From Aromatoleum petrolei (GTDB lineage: Bacteria > Pseudomonadota > Gammaproteobacteria > Burkholderiales > Rhodocyclaceae): DNA of 64,000 bases. The translations under genes and the position numbers were made by a program. Positions 1 to 7,805 of the stretch are shown in pieces. The notes below the pieces were generated by a model. It searched no databases. It was not told where the DNA came from and saw only the letters and a list, made by a program, of their open reading frames with translations. Every line of letters starts with the position of its first letter. Within the stretch, counting starts at the first letter, position 1. The stretch lies in the NCBI RefSeq assembly GCF_017894385.1, contig NZ_CP059560.1, positions 4,286,501-4,350,500 on the forward strand, given 5' to 3'.

Positions 1-41
1 ATGTCGAGGCCCGAACCGATTCCGTTTGCCGTTAGCGCCAT
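1..41 (-). CDS. fliD: FliD flagellar cap protein, N-terminal fragment
   Basis: Only the first 13 codons are inside the window (MALTANGIGSGLD). This matches the start typical of flagellar filament cap proteins, which begin with a GIGSGLD-like motif. A strong ribosome binding site, AGGAGG, lies just upstream on the minus strand at about 47-53. FliD caps the growing filament and guides flagellin assembly outside the cell. It follows flaG by a few bases, so flaG-fliD is probably one transcription unit downstream of fliC. The identification rests on a short stretch plus gene order. Confidence 0.7.
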   Translation of the reverse strand, partial: MALTANGIGSGLD

Positions 42-52
42 GACTGCCTCCT

Positions 53-439
53 CTATGCCTGTTGCTTGACAAGCAACCCTTGCAACTTGTCCAGGGCCTT
101 CGAGATCGCGAGGATCTCCTCGGACGGGATTTGCTTGATGACCTCGTCGGTACTGCTGTCGATGATTTTGATGACCGTGCGGCCAGTATCGTCATCTAAG
201 GAAAAAAGCAAATTCTGCGCCACCGGTGCGAGCGCTTTCCGCACCTCATCCAGCGCTTGCTGAACCTGCGAAGGATCGGACGGCGTTCCGCTAAGCTGTG
301 GCGGACGCTGCAGCGAAACGGCCGATGTGCCGTCAAGCCGGCCGGCTTGGCTTTCGGGGACCGGAGGAGCAGATTGCGCGGTATCGGACAAGCGTGGTCC
401 CAGGCCGAGAGTCGCCGGTGAGATGCTTTGGATGCTCAT
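53..439 (-). CDS. flaG: FlaG family flagellar protein
   Basis: This 128-residue protein has a disordered, Pro/Ser/Gln-rich N-terminal half and a conserved C-terminal FlaG domain at about residues 60-125. The domain contains LLFSLDDDTGRTVIKIID and ends in a helical QIPSEEIL segment. FlaG proteins influence filament length in polar flagellates; the exact mechanism is not settled. The gene sits between fliC and fliD, the usual place in polar flagellar clusters, and 11 bases separate it from the fliD start. The start at 439 is the only one that gives a full-length family protein. Confidence 0.85.
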   Translation of the reverse strand: MSIQSISPATLGLGPRLSDTAQSAPPVPESQAGRLDGTSAVSLQRPPQLSGTPSDPSQVQQALDEVRKALAPVAQNLLFSLDDDTGRTVIKIIDSSTDEVIKQIPSEEILAISKALDKLQGLLVKQQA

Positions 440-461
440 GATGATACCTCGTCCCCATTGG

Positions 462-494
462 TAAAAGGCGCGGAACCCTTGCGAGCCCCGCGCC
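462..494 (-). terminator. Intrinsic terminator after fliC
   Basis: On the minus strand, GGCGCGG (488-494) pairs perfectly with CCGCGCC (467-473), and a TTTTAC tract follows at 462-466. It lies directly after the fliC stop and before flaG. It would attenuate readthrough from the highly expressed flagellin gene into flaG-fliD. Confidence 0.65.
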
Positions 495-520
495 GATTAG
501 CTCCATTTGTTACTTTGCGC

Positions 521-1753
521 TTAGCCGCGGAGCAGGCTCAGCACGTTTTGCGGCAGCGAGTTCGCTTGGGCGAGCATTGCAGTGCCGGCCTGCTGCAGGA
601 TCTGCGTGCGCGACAAATTAGCGGTCTCGGAAGCGAAGTCGGCGTCCATGATTCGCCCGCGCGCCGCCGACAGATTTTCAGAACTGGTTTGCAGGTTAGC
701 AATGGTGGAGGCAAACCGGTTTTGCACTGCGCCCAAGTCAGCACGCATCGTATTGACTGCGTCGATTGCGCCATCCAGCATAGTCAGTGCCTTGTTTGCT
801 CCGGCGACCGAACCTACATCAATGCTATCGAAGCCGACGCTCGCAGCGGCAAGACCCGTGGCTATTGTAGTTCCATCTACACCGTCGATGCCTAGCGCAA
901 CTCCGTCGTTGGTACCAGCCGCGAACGCGACAGTGTCGGTGCCGAACAAGCTGATCGAGAGATTCCCTGCGCCGTCATCGTCGAGTTGCGCTGTTACGCC
1001 TGATTCAGACGCCTTGACGTTAATTGCGTCGACCGTCCGTGACATCCATTCCTTGTACTCAGTGGTCGTAACGGAGGTATTGTCCCCAACCGACATATCT
1101 GTGCCGGAAATTGTGATGCCATTCAAGGTGAAACCGCCCACCTCCAACGACGTGCCAGCCGTTGCACCCGCAGCAGCGCTCAAGTCATCTGTTCCGGCCG
1201 GCGCTACCGCAGCTCCTGTTGCTTCCGCATAAGTGGATGATCCGAGTGCCGTCGAACGAGAGTCACCGAGCGAGTTGATCGCGATCGTCTGGTTCGCATT
1301 TGCACCGACTTGGAACGTAAAGCCACCGCTGGTGCCATCCAACAGCGCCGTTCCGTTGAAGGATGTCTGGTTCGCGACTCGGTTGATTTCATTCTTGAGC
1401 TGCGTGACCTCGCTCTGCAGAGCCGAACGATCGTCTGCCGACAGCGACCCGTTTGCAGCTTGGACCGACAATTCCCGCATGCGCTGAAGATTGTCTCCGA
1501 TCTGTCCCAGCGCGCCTTCGGCGGTCTGGGCCAGGGAGATACCGTCGTTGGCATTGCGCGCGGCCTGGTTCAGACCACGGACTTGTGCGTTCATCCGTTC
1601 CGAAATTGCGAGACCCGCGGCGTCATCTTTGGCGCTATTGACGCGCAGACCGGAGGAAAGGCGCTGCAGCGAGGTGGCCAACGAGCTTTGTGATGTCGTT
1701 AGATTCCGTTGTGCGTTGAGGGACGGAACGTTGGTGTTGATCGTGAGTGCCAT
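521..1753 (-). CDS. fliC: Flagellin
   Basis: This 410-residue filament subunit has the conserved D0/D1 N terminus (MALTINTNVPSLNAQRNL, residues 1-18) and C terminus (ending NSLPQNVLSLLRG), which pack into the filament core. The central region, about residues 170-310, is Ala/Gly/Thr-rich and variable; it forms the exposed domain. The protein is exported by the flagellar type III apparatus and has no signal peptide. A ribosome binding site, TAGGAGAAATATC, precedes the start, and a sigma-28-like promoter lies about 90 bp upstream. Length is normal for polar flagellates. No intact flagellar hook-basal body genes fall in the window. Confidence 0.97.
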   Translation of the reverse strand: MALTINTNVPSLNAQRNLTTSQSSLATSLQRLSSGLRVNSAKDDAAGLAISERMNAQVRGLNQAARNANDGISLAQTAEGALGQIGDNLQRMRELSVQAANGSLSADDRSALQSEVTQLKNEINRVANQTSFNGTALLDGTSGGFTFQVGANANQTIAINSLGDSRSTALGSSTYAEATGAAVAPAGTDDLSAAAGATAGTSLEVGGFTLNGITISGTDMSVGDNTSVTTTEYKEWMSRTVDAINVKASESGVTAQLDDDGAGNLSISLFGTDTVAFAAGTNDGVALGIDGVDGTTIATGLAAASVGFDSIDVGSVAGANKALTMLDGAIDAVNTMRADLGAVQNRFASTIANLQTSSENLSAARGRIMDADFASETANLSRTQILQQAGTAMLAQANSLPQNVLSLLRG

Positions 1754-1843
1754 GATATTTCTCCTAGCGAGAATTGACTTCGGTTATCCCGGCTTCATGC
1801 CCTGTTTGCATCTGCGCGGGCGTTTTGTGTGCCGTTGAATCCA

Positions 1844-1870
1844 TTAACGGAGGGCCCGGAAAAATCTTTA
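1844..1870 (-). promoter_or_regulatory. Sigma-28 (FliA) type promoter of fliC
   Basis: On the minus strand the sequence reads TAAAGATT, 11 bases, TCCGTTAA. The FliA consensus is TAAAGTTT-N11-GCCGATAA, so the match is 7/8 and 6/8 with exact spacing. It is about 90 bp upstream of the fliC start. Flagellin is a classical FliA target. Confidence 0.75.
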
Positions 1871-1973
1871 GGGAATTTGCAAGGAGATTTGTCGAGGGGC
1901 TTGTGAGGGCCCACGCATGGCCCGCTCGCGCATCACTCTTGGGTGCCGGCGCCCTTGCGGAGGCGCGTCCGGT

Positions 1974-3785
1974 TCAGACGACGGGATGTGCGACGACCTT
2001 GTTCTTGCCCGCCTGCTTCGCTCGGTACATGGCCTCGTCCGCGCGCTGGATGGTGCTGTCCACCGTGTCGTCAGGCTTCCACTCGGTGACGCCGGCACTG
2101 AAGGTGATGAGCACCTTGCGGTCGTGCGTGAGGAAGAAATTGCGCGTGAGTTCGCGTTGCAGGCGTACCAAGGCGGCCTGGGCCTGTTCGAGCGTGGTGT
2201 CCGGGTAGAGGAGGATGAACTCTTCGCCGCCGTGGCGGGAGATGGTGTCCTGCGGCCGGAGGCTTTGCCGGATGATGGTGGCGAGGTGGACCAGGGCTTC
2301 GTCGCCGGTGCGGTGGCCGAAGCTGTCGTTGAGCTGCTTGAAGTTGTCAAGGTCCAGCAGGGCGAGGCTCAGCGGGCTGTGGTGGCGGCGGGCGCGGGCG
2401 GCTTCCTTGTCGAAGGCTTCTTCCAGCCCGCGACGGTTGAGCATGCCGGTGAGCTGGTCGTGGCGCATCAGGCGGCTGGCTTCGTCGAGCTGGTGCTGCA
2501 ACTCGTCCATCTTCGCTTCGGCGTCGCGCACTCGCTCGCGCGTGGCCTGCAGCTCGTCGCGTGAGCGGGCTGCTTCGTCGCGCATCGCGCGGGTTTCGTG
2601 CATGACTTCGAGCAGCACCCCGCCGATCTCGCCGATGTCATTGGCTGCGGAAATGCGGTCGGCGCAGCTGCCGATGCGGTCGTGGTAGGCACCGGTGGAG
2701 GCGGCAAAGTCGGCGAGATGGTCGATGAAGCCGGCAAGCATTTCCTTCAGCGAGCGCTGGGCTTCGGAGTGGTTGTGCTTGAGCTGGCTCTGCTTGTAGA
2801 TGACCTCGCGCAGGCGGCGCTCCGCGTCGTCGATGTGGCGGACGTTGACGGGTTTGCCGACGAGCTCGCGCAGAACGTCGATCTGCCCCTGCAGCCAGGT
2901 GTCGTCGACGACGATCTGGTCGATGTTCTCGAGCAGCAAGCGCAGGAGATTGAGGACCCCGGTGTGGATTTCGGCGCGGTCGCCCGCGACGAGTTCGAGG
3001 CGGTAGCCGAATTTCCGCAGACGGGTGGACAGCGAGGCGAAGTCTGAGACGGTGCTGCTGGTACGTGCGGCGCCGGTGAACGCAGCGACTTCCTGGGCGA
3101 GCTCGGGCTGTTCGACCAGAAGGGGCGGCAGGACGGTTTCCAGCACCAGTTGGAGCGCCTCGCGCAGGGCGGCGAGGAGTTCGCCCGCTTCGCCGGGGGC
3201 AACAAGGCGGGGTGCGGGGGCCGCGCCGGACACGCCGGTCGGGGGCGTCAGGGGGGCTGCGGCATTGGGCTGGGGCGAGGGGAAAGCCATTTCGGACGGC
3301 GCCTCGGGGCTTGCCGGCAACCTCGACCACGCGTCGACGAGTCCGCGCAGGCGGGTGAAGAGCGTTTTTGGGTCGTTTGCGGCGAGCACGCGCTCGAGCG
3401 ATTCGCGCTTTCGCGCAATGGTCCAGCCGATCTGGCGCGTTTCCCATTGCCTGAGGAGGGTGGCAATGAGCTCGTTCCAGGCGGGCTCCTGGTCGGACTT
3501 GAGGCTTGCCAGGTATAGGCCGAAAGCCTGCCGCGCCTTGTCCGTGTTCCCCTCGGCGAGCGCCTGGTCGAGCGCGCGTGCGAAGCGGGCCCGTTCGGCT
3601 GTGTCGCGCGGAAGCTGGCGGGCGAACGCGGCAAGGAGGCGGGCTTCTGCATGCGCCGACGCGGGGGGCGTCCCTGCGACTTCGTGGTAAAGCGCGGTGA
3701 AGTTCTCGGGTGTCGGCGGAAGGCGACGGGCTGCGATGAGGCGCAGGACTTCGCGGGCGATTTCCGACGGCAGGGTGGGGGGCAT
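1974..3785 (-). CDS. GGDEF-domain diguanylate cyclase
   Basis: This 603-residue protein has a C-terminal GGDEF domain at about residues 440-600, with the active-site signature RHGGEEF and the DLDNFKQLND motif. It should make cyclic di-GMP from two GTP. The N-terminal ~430 residues are helical, with a coiled coil just before the catalytic domain (RDELQATRERVRDAEAKMDE). They have no membrane segment or recognised sensor domain, so the enzyme is predicted cytoplasmic. I chose the start at 3785 (MPPTLPSEIAREV); the longer frame to 3938 begins with sequence of poor coding quality. It lies next to flagellar genes, fitting a role in the motile-sessile switch. An RxxD inhibitory site is not obvious. 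Confidence 0.85.
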   Translation of the reverse strand: MPPTLPSEIAREVLRLIAARRLPPTPENFTALYHEVAGTPPASAHAEARLLAAFARQLPRDTAERARFARALDQALAEGNTDKARQAFGLYLASLKSDQEPAWNELIATLLRQWETRQIGWTIARKRESLERVLAANDPKTLFTRLRGLVDAWSRLPASPEAPSEMAFPSPQPNAAAPLTPPTGVSGAAPAPRLVAPGEAGELLAALREALQLVLETVLPPLLVEQPELAQEVAAFTGAARTSSTVSDFASLSTRLRKFGYRLELVAGDRAEIHTGVLNLLRLLLENIDQIVVDDTWLQGQIDVLRELVGKPVNVRHIDDAERRLREVIYKQSQLKHNHSEAQRSLKEMLAGFIDHLADFAASTGAYHDRIGSCADRISAANDIGEIGGVLLEVMHETRAMRDEAARSRDELQATRERVRDAEAKMDELQHQLDEASRLMRHDQLTGMLNRRGLEEAFDKEAARARRHHSPLSLALLDLDNFKQLNDSFGHRTGDEALVHLATIIRQSLRPQDTISRHGGEEFILLYPDTTLEQAQAALVRLQRELTRNFFLTHDRKVLITFSAGVTEWKPDDTVDSTIQRADEAMYRAKQAGKNKVVAHPVV

Positions 3786-3977
3786 GGGACGGCCGGCCAG
3801 ATGGGGAACGGTAGGGGCCGGATATATTAACCCGGACGAATTCGTCCGGGTCGGAGCGCGATGGCGCTGTGGCGCGAATTCCTGCACGAGGAGGTCGGGG
3901 TAAGCTCGCGATCGGGGTTCCGGCTGGCGGCCGGACATTCAGGGTGCTGGGCGGGCTTCATCCCGCCAGGGGGAGGT

Positions 3978-4136
3978 TCAGCAGTCGTCGGTCAGGCGGG
4001 CGCGCATGCGGAGCATGGCGACCGCGAAGATTGTTGCCGCAGCGAGGGTGGTGGCTTCGACGACGTGGCCGGTGCCGAGCATCAGGCCGGAGGTGCCGCC
4101 GCAACCCATCAGAAGGCGATTGATCCACTGTTCCAT
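3978..4136 (-). CDS. Small membrane protein, function unknown
   Basis: This 52-residue protein (starts MEQWINRLLMG) has one hydrophobic stretch at about residues 20-42 (HVVEATTLAAATIFAVAML) and a basic C-terminal tail. A GGAG ribosome binding site sits 6 bases before the start on the minus strand. The frame stays open further upstream to 4268, but that extension has no good translation signal. It is a single gene between the GGDEF gene and the lpdA terminator. No family is recognised. Reality as a gene is probable rather than certain. Confidence 0.5.
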   Translation of the reverse strand: MEQWINRLLMGCGGTSGLMLGTGHVVEATTLAAATIFAVAMLRMRARLTDDC

Positions 4137-4271
4137 GTCGGTCTCCGTCGGAAAGAAAGCCCTCTGCGGGGCCGTGTTGATCGAGTGCTGTAAGTATATA
4201 CAGTATTCGGATTCGGCCGCAAGCTCGGGGTTCGGTGTTCGCGTGTCGGAGGCGGGCTGGGTGATCACAAT

Positions 4272-4295
4272 GAAAAAGGGGCGCCGAAGCGCCCC
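4272..4295 (-). terminator. Intrinsic terminator of the aceEF-lpdA operon
   Basis: GGGGCGC (4278-4284) and GCGCCCC (4289-4295) form a 7-bp stem closed by a CGAA loop. On the minus strand it is followed by TTTTTCA. It is 22 bp past the lpdA stop codon. Confidence 0.85.
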
Positions 4296-4316
4296 CTGAT
4301 CGCGGTCCTGCCGTGC

Positions 4317-6080
4317 TTACTTCTTGCGCGGCGGCGGCACGTCGGTGCAGCTGCCGTGCGCGACTTCCGCGGCCATGCCGACGGTTTCGCCCAGGGTCGG
4401 GTGCGGGTGGATGGTCTTGCCGATATCCACCGCGTCCGCGCCCATCTCGATGGCGAGGCACACCTCGCCGATCATGTCGCCGGCCGAGGGGCCGACGATC
4501 GCACCGCCGATCACGCGATGCGTTTCGGCGTCGAAGATCAGCTTGGTGAAGCCATAGTCGGCACCGTTGGCGATCGCGCGGCCCGAAGCGGCCCACGGGA
4601 ACTTCGCGGTCTCGACCTTGCGGCCTTCCTTCTTCGCCTGTTCTTCCGTGTAGCCGACCCAGGCCACTTCCGGATGGGTGTAGGCGACGCCCGGGATCAC
4701 GGTGGCGTCGAACGCCGACTTCTCGCCGGCCGCGACTTCGGCGGCCACGTGCGCTTCATGCACGGCCTTGTGCGCGAGCATCGGGTTGCCGACGATGTCG
4801 CCGATGGCGAAGATGTTCGGCACGTTGGTGCGCATCTGCGCGTCGACCGGGATGAAGCCGCGGTCGGTGACGACGACGCCGGCCTTCTCGGCACCGATCT
4901 TCTTGCCGTTGGGGCTGCGGCCGGCGGCCTGCAGGATCATGTCGTAGCGCTGCGGTCCGCCCGGAGCCTTCTCGCCTTCGAAGGTGACCCACAGGCCGTC
5001 GTCCTTCGCCTCGACGGCGACGGTTTTGGTCTTGAGCATGATGCTGTCGAAGCGGTGGGCGTTCTGCTTCTCCCACACCTTCACGGCGTCGCGGTCCGGG
5101 CCCTGCATCAGGGCGTCGAGCATTTCGACGACGTCGACACGGGTGCCGAGGGTCGAATACACGGTCGCCATCTCGAGGCCGATGATGCCGCCGCCGATGA
5201 CCAGCATCTTCGCCGGCACCTGGCGGAGTTCCAGTGCGCCGGTGGAGTCGACGATGCGCGGGTCGCGCGGGATGAAGGGCAGGTGCACTGCGGCCGAACC
5301 GGCGGCAATGATGCACTGCTTGAACTTGATGACCTTCTTCTCGCCGGTCTTGTCCTGACCGTCGCCGGTCGTGACTTCGACTTCGACGTGGTTCGGGTCG
5401 AGGAAGCTGCCGTATCCGCGCACGACGTCGACCTTGCGGCCCTTGGCCATGCCGGCGAGACCGCCGGTGAGCTTGCCGACAACCTTGTCCTTGTGGGCAC
5501 GCAGCGCGTCGATATCGACGGTCGGCTTCGCGAAGGTGATGCCCGCGGCCGACATGTGCTCGGCTTCGTCCATCACGGCGGCGACGTGCAGCAGCGCCTT
5601 CGACGGGATGCAGCCGACGTTCAGGCACACACCGCCCAGCGTCGCGTAGCGCTCGACGATGACGGTCTTGAGACCGAGGTCGGCCGAGCGGAACGCGGCC
5701 GAGTAGCCGCCGGGGCCGGCGCCAAGCACGAGCATGTCGCACTCGATGTCGGCACCACCGGCGTGGCTCGCGGCGGCCGGGGCCGCCACAGGCGCAGCAG
5801 CCGGAGCCGGCGCGGCAGCGGGGGCTGCCGCAGCGGCCGCAGCTGCAGCTTCCACCTTCAGCAGCACGGCGCCTTCGCCGACCTTGTCGCCGACCTTCAC
5901 CAGCACTTCGGTGACGACGCCTGCGGCCGAGGACGGTACGTCCATCGTCGCCTTGTCCGATTCGAGCGTGCAGATCGCGTCGTCGACCTTGATCGTGTCG
6001 CCGATCTTCACGAACAGCTCGATCACCGGGACGGAATCGAAATCGCCGATATCCGGAACCTTGACTTCAACTTGGCTCAT
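4317..6080 (-). CDS. lpdA: Dihydrolipoyl dehydrogenase with N-terminal lipoyl domain (PDH E3)
   Basis: This 587-residue E3 subunit of pyruvate dehydrogenase reoxidises the dihydrolipoyl groups of E2 and passes electrons through FAD to NAD+. Residues 1-77 form a lipoyl domain with the lipoylated lysine in ESDKATMD (K43). An Ala/Pro linker follows at about 78-108. The FAD-binding GAGPGG motif is near residue 120, and the redox cysteines lie in GGVCLNVGCIPSK (C152, C157). A second nucleotide fold contains IGGGIIGLEMA, and the catalytic His-Glu is in HPHPTLGET near the C terminus. The extra lipoyl domain on E3 is a known betaproteobacterial form. It is last in the aceE-aceF-lpdA operon, 12 bp after aceF. 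Confidence 0.97.
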   Translation of the reverse strand: MSQVEVKVPDIGDFDSVPVIELFVKIGDTIKVDDAICTLESDKATMDVPSSAAGVVTEVLVKVGDKVGEGAVLLKVEAAAAAAAAAPAAAPAPAAAPVAAPAAASHAGGADIECDMLVLGAGPGGYSAAFRSADLGLKTVIVERYATLGGVCLNVGCIPSKALLHVAAVMDEAEHMSAAGITFAKPTVDIDALRAHKDKVVGKLTGGLAGMAKGRKVDVVRGYGSFLDPNHVEVEVTTGDGQDKTGEKKVIKFKQCIIAAGSAAVHLPFIPRDPRIVDSTGALELRQVPAKMLVIGGGIIGLEMATVYSTLGTRVDVVEMLDALMQGPDRDAVKVWEKQNAHRFDSIMLKTKTVAVEAKDDGLWVTFEGEKAPGGPQRYDMILQAAGRSPNGKKIGAEKAGVVVTDRGFIPVDAQMRTNVPNIFAIGDIVGNPMLAHKAVHEAHVAAEVAAGEKSAFDATVIPGVAYTHPEVAWVGYTEEQAKKEGRKVETAKFPWAASGRAIANGADYGFTKLIFDAETHRVIGGAIVGPSAGDMIGEVCLAIEMGADAVDIGKTIHPHPTLGETVGMAAEVAHGSCTDVPPPRKK

Positions 6081-6092
6081 GGCGCGGCCTCC

Positions 6093-7784
6093 TTACAGCA
6101 TGACCCGACGGAAGTCGGCCAGCAGTTGCGCGAGATAGACGTTGAAGCGGGTCGCCAGCGCGCCGTCGATGACGCGGTGGTCGGCCGTGAGCGACATCGG
6201 CAGCGTCAGGCGCGGCACGAACTGCTTGCCGTCCCACACCGGCTTCATCACCGACTTGTTGACGCCAAGGATGGCGACTTCCGGCGCATTGACGATCGGT
6301 GCGAAGTAGGTGCCGCCGATGCCGCCCAGCGAGGAGATCGTGAAGCACGCGCCCGACATGTCGGCAGGGCCGAGCTTGCCGTCGCGGGCCTTCTTCGCGA
6401 GTTCGCCGGTTTCCGCGGCGATCTCGAACACGCTCTTCTTGTCGGCGTTCTTCACCACCGGCACGACCAGGCCGTTGGGGGTGTCCGCCGCGAAGGCGAT
6501 GTTGAAGTACTTCTTGTAGACCAGGCTCAGTTCACCACCACTCGCATCGAGCGAAGTGTTGAACTCGGGGAATTCCTGCAGCGCGCGCACCGAGGCCTTG
6601 ATGATGAAGGCGAGCATCGTGAGCTTCTTGCCCGACTTCTCGTTCTCCTTGTTCATCAGAACGCGGAAGGCTTCGAGGTCGGTGATGTCGGCGTCTTCGT
6701 GATAGGTCACGGCCGGGATCATGACCCAGTTGCGGGCGAGGTTCTGGCCGGAGATCTTCTTGATGCGCGACAGCGGCTTGGTTTCGATCTCGCCGAACTT
6801 GGAGAAATCGACCTTCGGCCAGGGCAGCAGATCGAGGCCACCACCGAGGCTGGCGCCGGCGGCGGCCGGAGCGGCCTTGCCCGGGACGACGCCGGTCTGC
6901 ATCGCGCCCTTCACGAAGGCGATGACGTCTTCCTTGAGGATGCGGCCCTTTGGACCGGTGGCCTTGACCTGCGCGAGATCGACGCCGAGCTCACGTGAGT
7001 AGGCACGAACCGACGGGCTTGCGTGCACCTTGCCGCCGAGGGTGACGGCGGACGGCGCAACGGCAACGGCCGGGGCGGAGAGCGCCGACTGGCTGAAGGC
7101 GGCAGTCGAAGCGGCGGGAGTAGCTTGAACGGCGGTGGTTCCGGCTGCGGCAGGGGCCGATGGGGCGGCCGGGGCTGCTGCGGCGGCTGGAGCGGCGCCC
7201 GCACCTTCGACGACGATCAGCACGCTGCCCATCGACACTTTGTCGCCGAGCTTGACCTTCACTTCCTTGACGACGCCGGCGGCCGAGGACGGCACGTCCA
7301 TCGTCGCCTTGTCCGATTCGAGGGTCGCGATCGCGTCATCGACCTTGATCGTGTCACCCACCTTCACGAAGAGCTCGATGACCGGTACGTCGGTGAAGTC
7401 GCCGATGTCCGGGACCGTGACTTCGATCGGGCCGGAGGCAGCCTGCGCTGCGGCGGGCGCAGCAGCGGGTGCAGCAGCCGGTGCCGGTGCTGCGGCAGGA
7501 GCCGGAGCAGCCGCGGGGGCAGGCGCTTCGGCGGCTGCGCCGTTGGCCGTCTCGACCTTGATCAGCACGCTGCCTTCGCCGACCTTGTCGCCGAGGGCGA
7601 CCAGCACTTCCCTGACCACGCCGGCGGCCGAGGAGGGCACATCCATCGTCGCCTTGTCCGATTCCAGGGTCGCGATCGCGTCATCGATCTTGATGGTGTC
7701 GCCGACCTTTACGAACAGCTCGATGACCGGGACGGAATCGAAATCGCCGATGTCCGGGACCTTCACTTCAATGATTTGGCTCAT
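6093..7784 (-). CDS. aceF: Dihydrolipoamide acetyltransferase (PDH E2)
   Basis: This 563-residue E2 core transfers acetyl groups from lipoamide to CoA. It has two lipoyl domains (about residues 1-77 and 118-193), each with ESDKATMD; the modified lysines are K44 and K159. Ala/Pro-rich swinging-arm linkers separate them. A peripheral subunit-binding domain spans about residues 255-290 (PSVRAYSRELGVDL, GPKGRILKEDV). The C-terminal catalytic domain carries TADHRVIDGA with the active-site His and Asp. The DNA encoding its lipoyl domains is nearly the same as that of lpdA, giving three near-copies within 2 kb. It lies 21 bp after aceE in the same operon. Confidence 0.97.
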   Translation of the reverse strand: MSQIIEVKVPDIGDFDSVPVIELFVKVGDTIKIDDAIATLESDKATMDVPSSAAGVVREVLVALGDKVGEGSVLIKVETANGAAAEAPAPAAAPAPAAAPAPAAAPAAAPAAAQAASGPIEVTVPDIGDFTDVPVIELFVKVGDTIKVDDAIATLESDKATMDVPSSAAGVVKEVKVKLGDKVSMGSVLIVVEGAGAAPAAAAAPAAPSAPAAAGTTAVQATPAASTAAFSQSALSAPAVAVAPSAVTLGGKVHASPSVRAYSRELGVDLAQVKATGPKGRILKEDVIAFVKGAMQTGVVPGKAAPAAAGASLGGGLDLLPWPKVDFSKFGEIETKPLSRIKKISGQNLARNWVMIPAVTYHEDADITDLEAFRVLMNKENEKSGKKLTMLAFIIKASVRALQEFPEFNTSLDASGGELSLVYKKYFNIAFAADTPNGLVVPVVKNADKKSVFEIAAETGELAKKARDGKLGPADMSGACFTISSLGGIGGTYFAPIVNAPEVAILGVNKSVMKPVWDGKQFVPRLTLPMSLTADHRVIDGALATRFNVYLAQLLADFRRVML

Positions 7785-7805
7785 GTTCTTGTCTCCCTCG
7801 CTCTC

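Noticed and set aside
4356..6998. 880-codon open frame antisense to lpdA and aceF
   Set aside because: It lies opposite two certain genes, is Arg/His/Val/Asp-rich as expected from a mirrored GC-rich frame, and has no recognisable domain.
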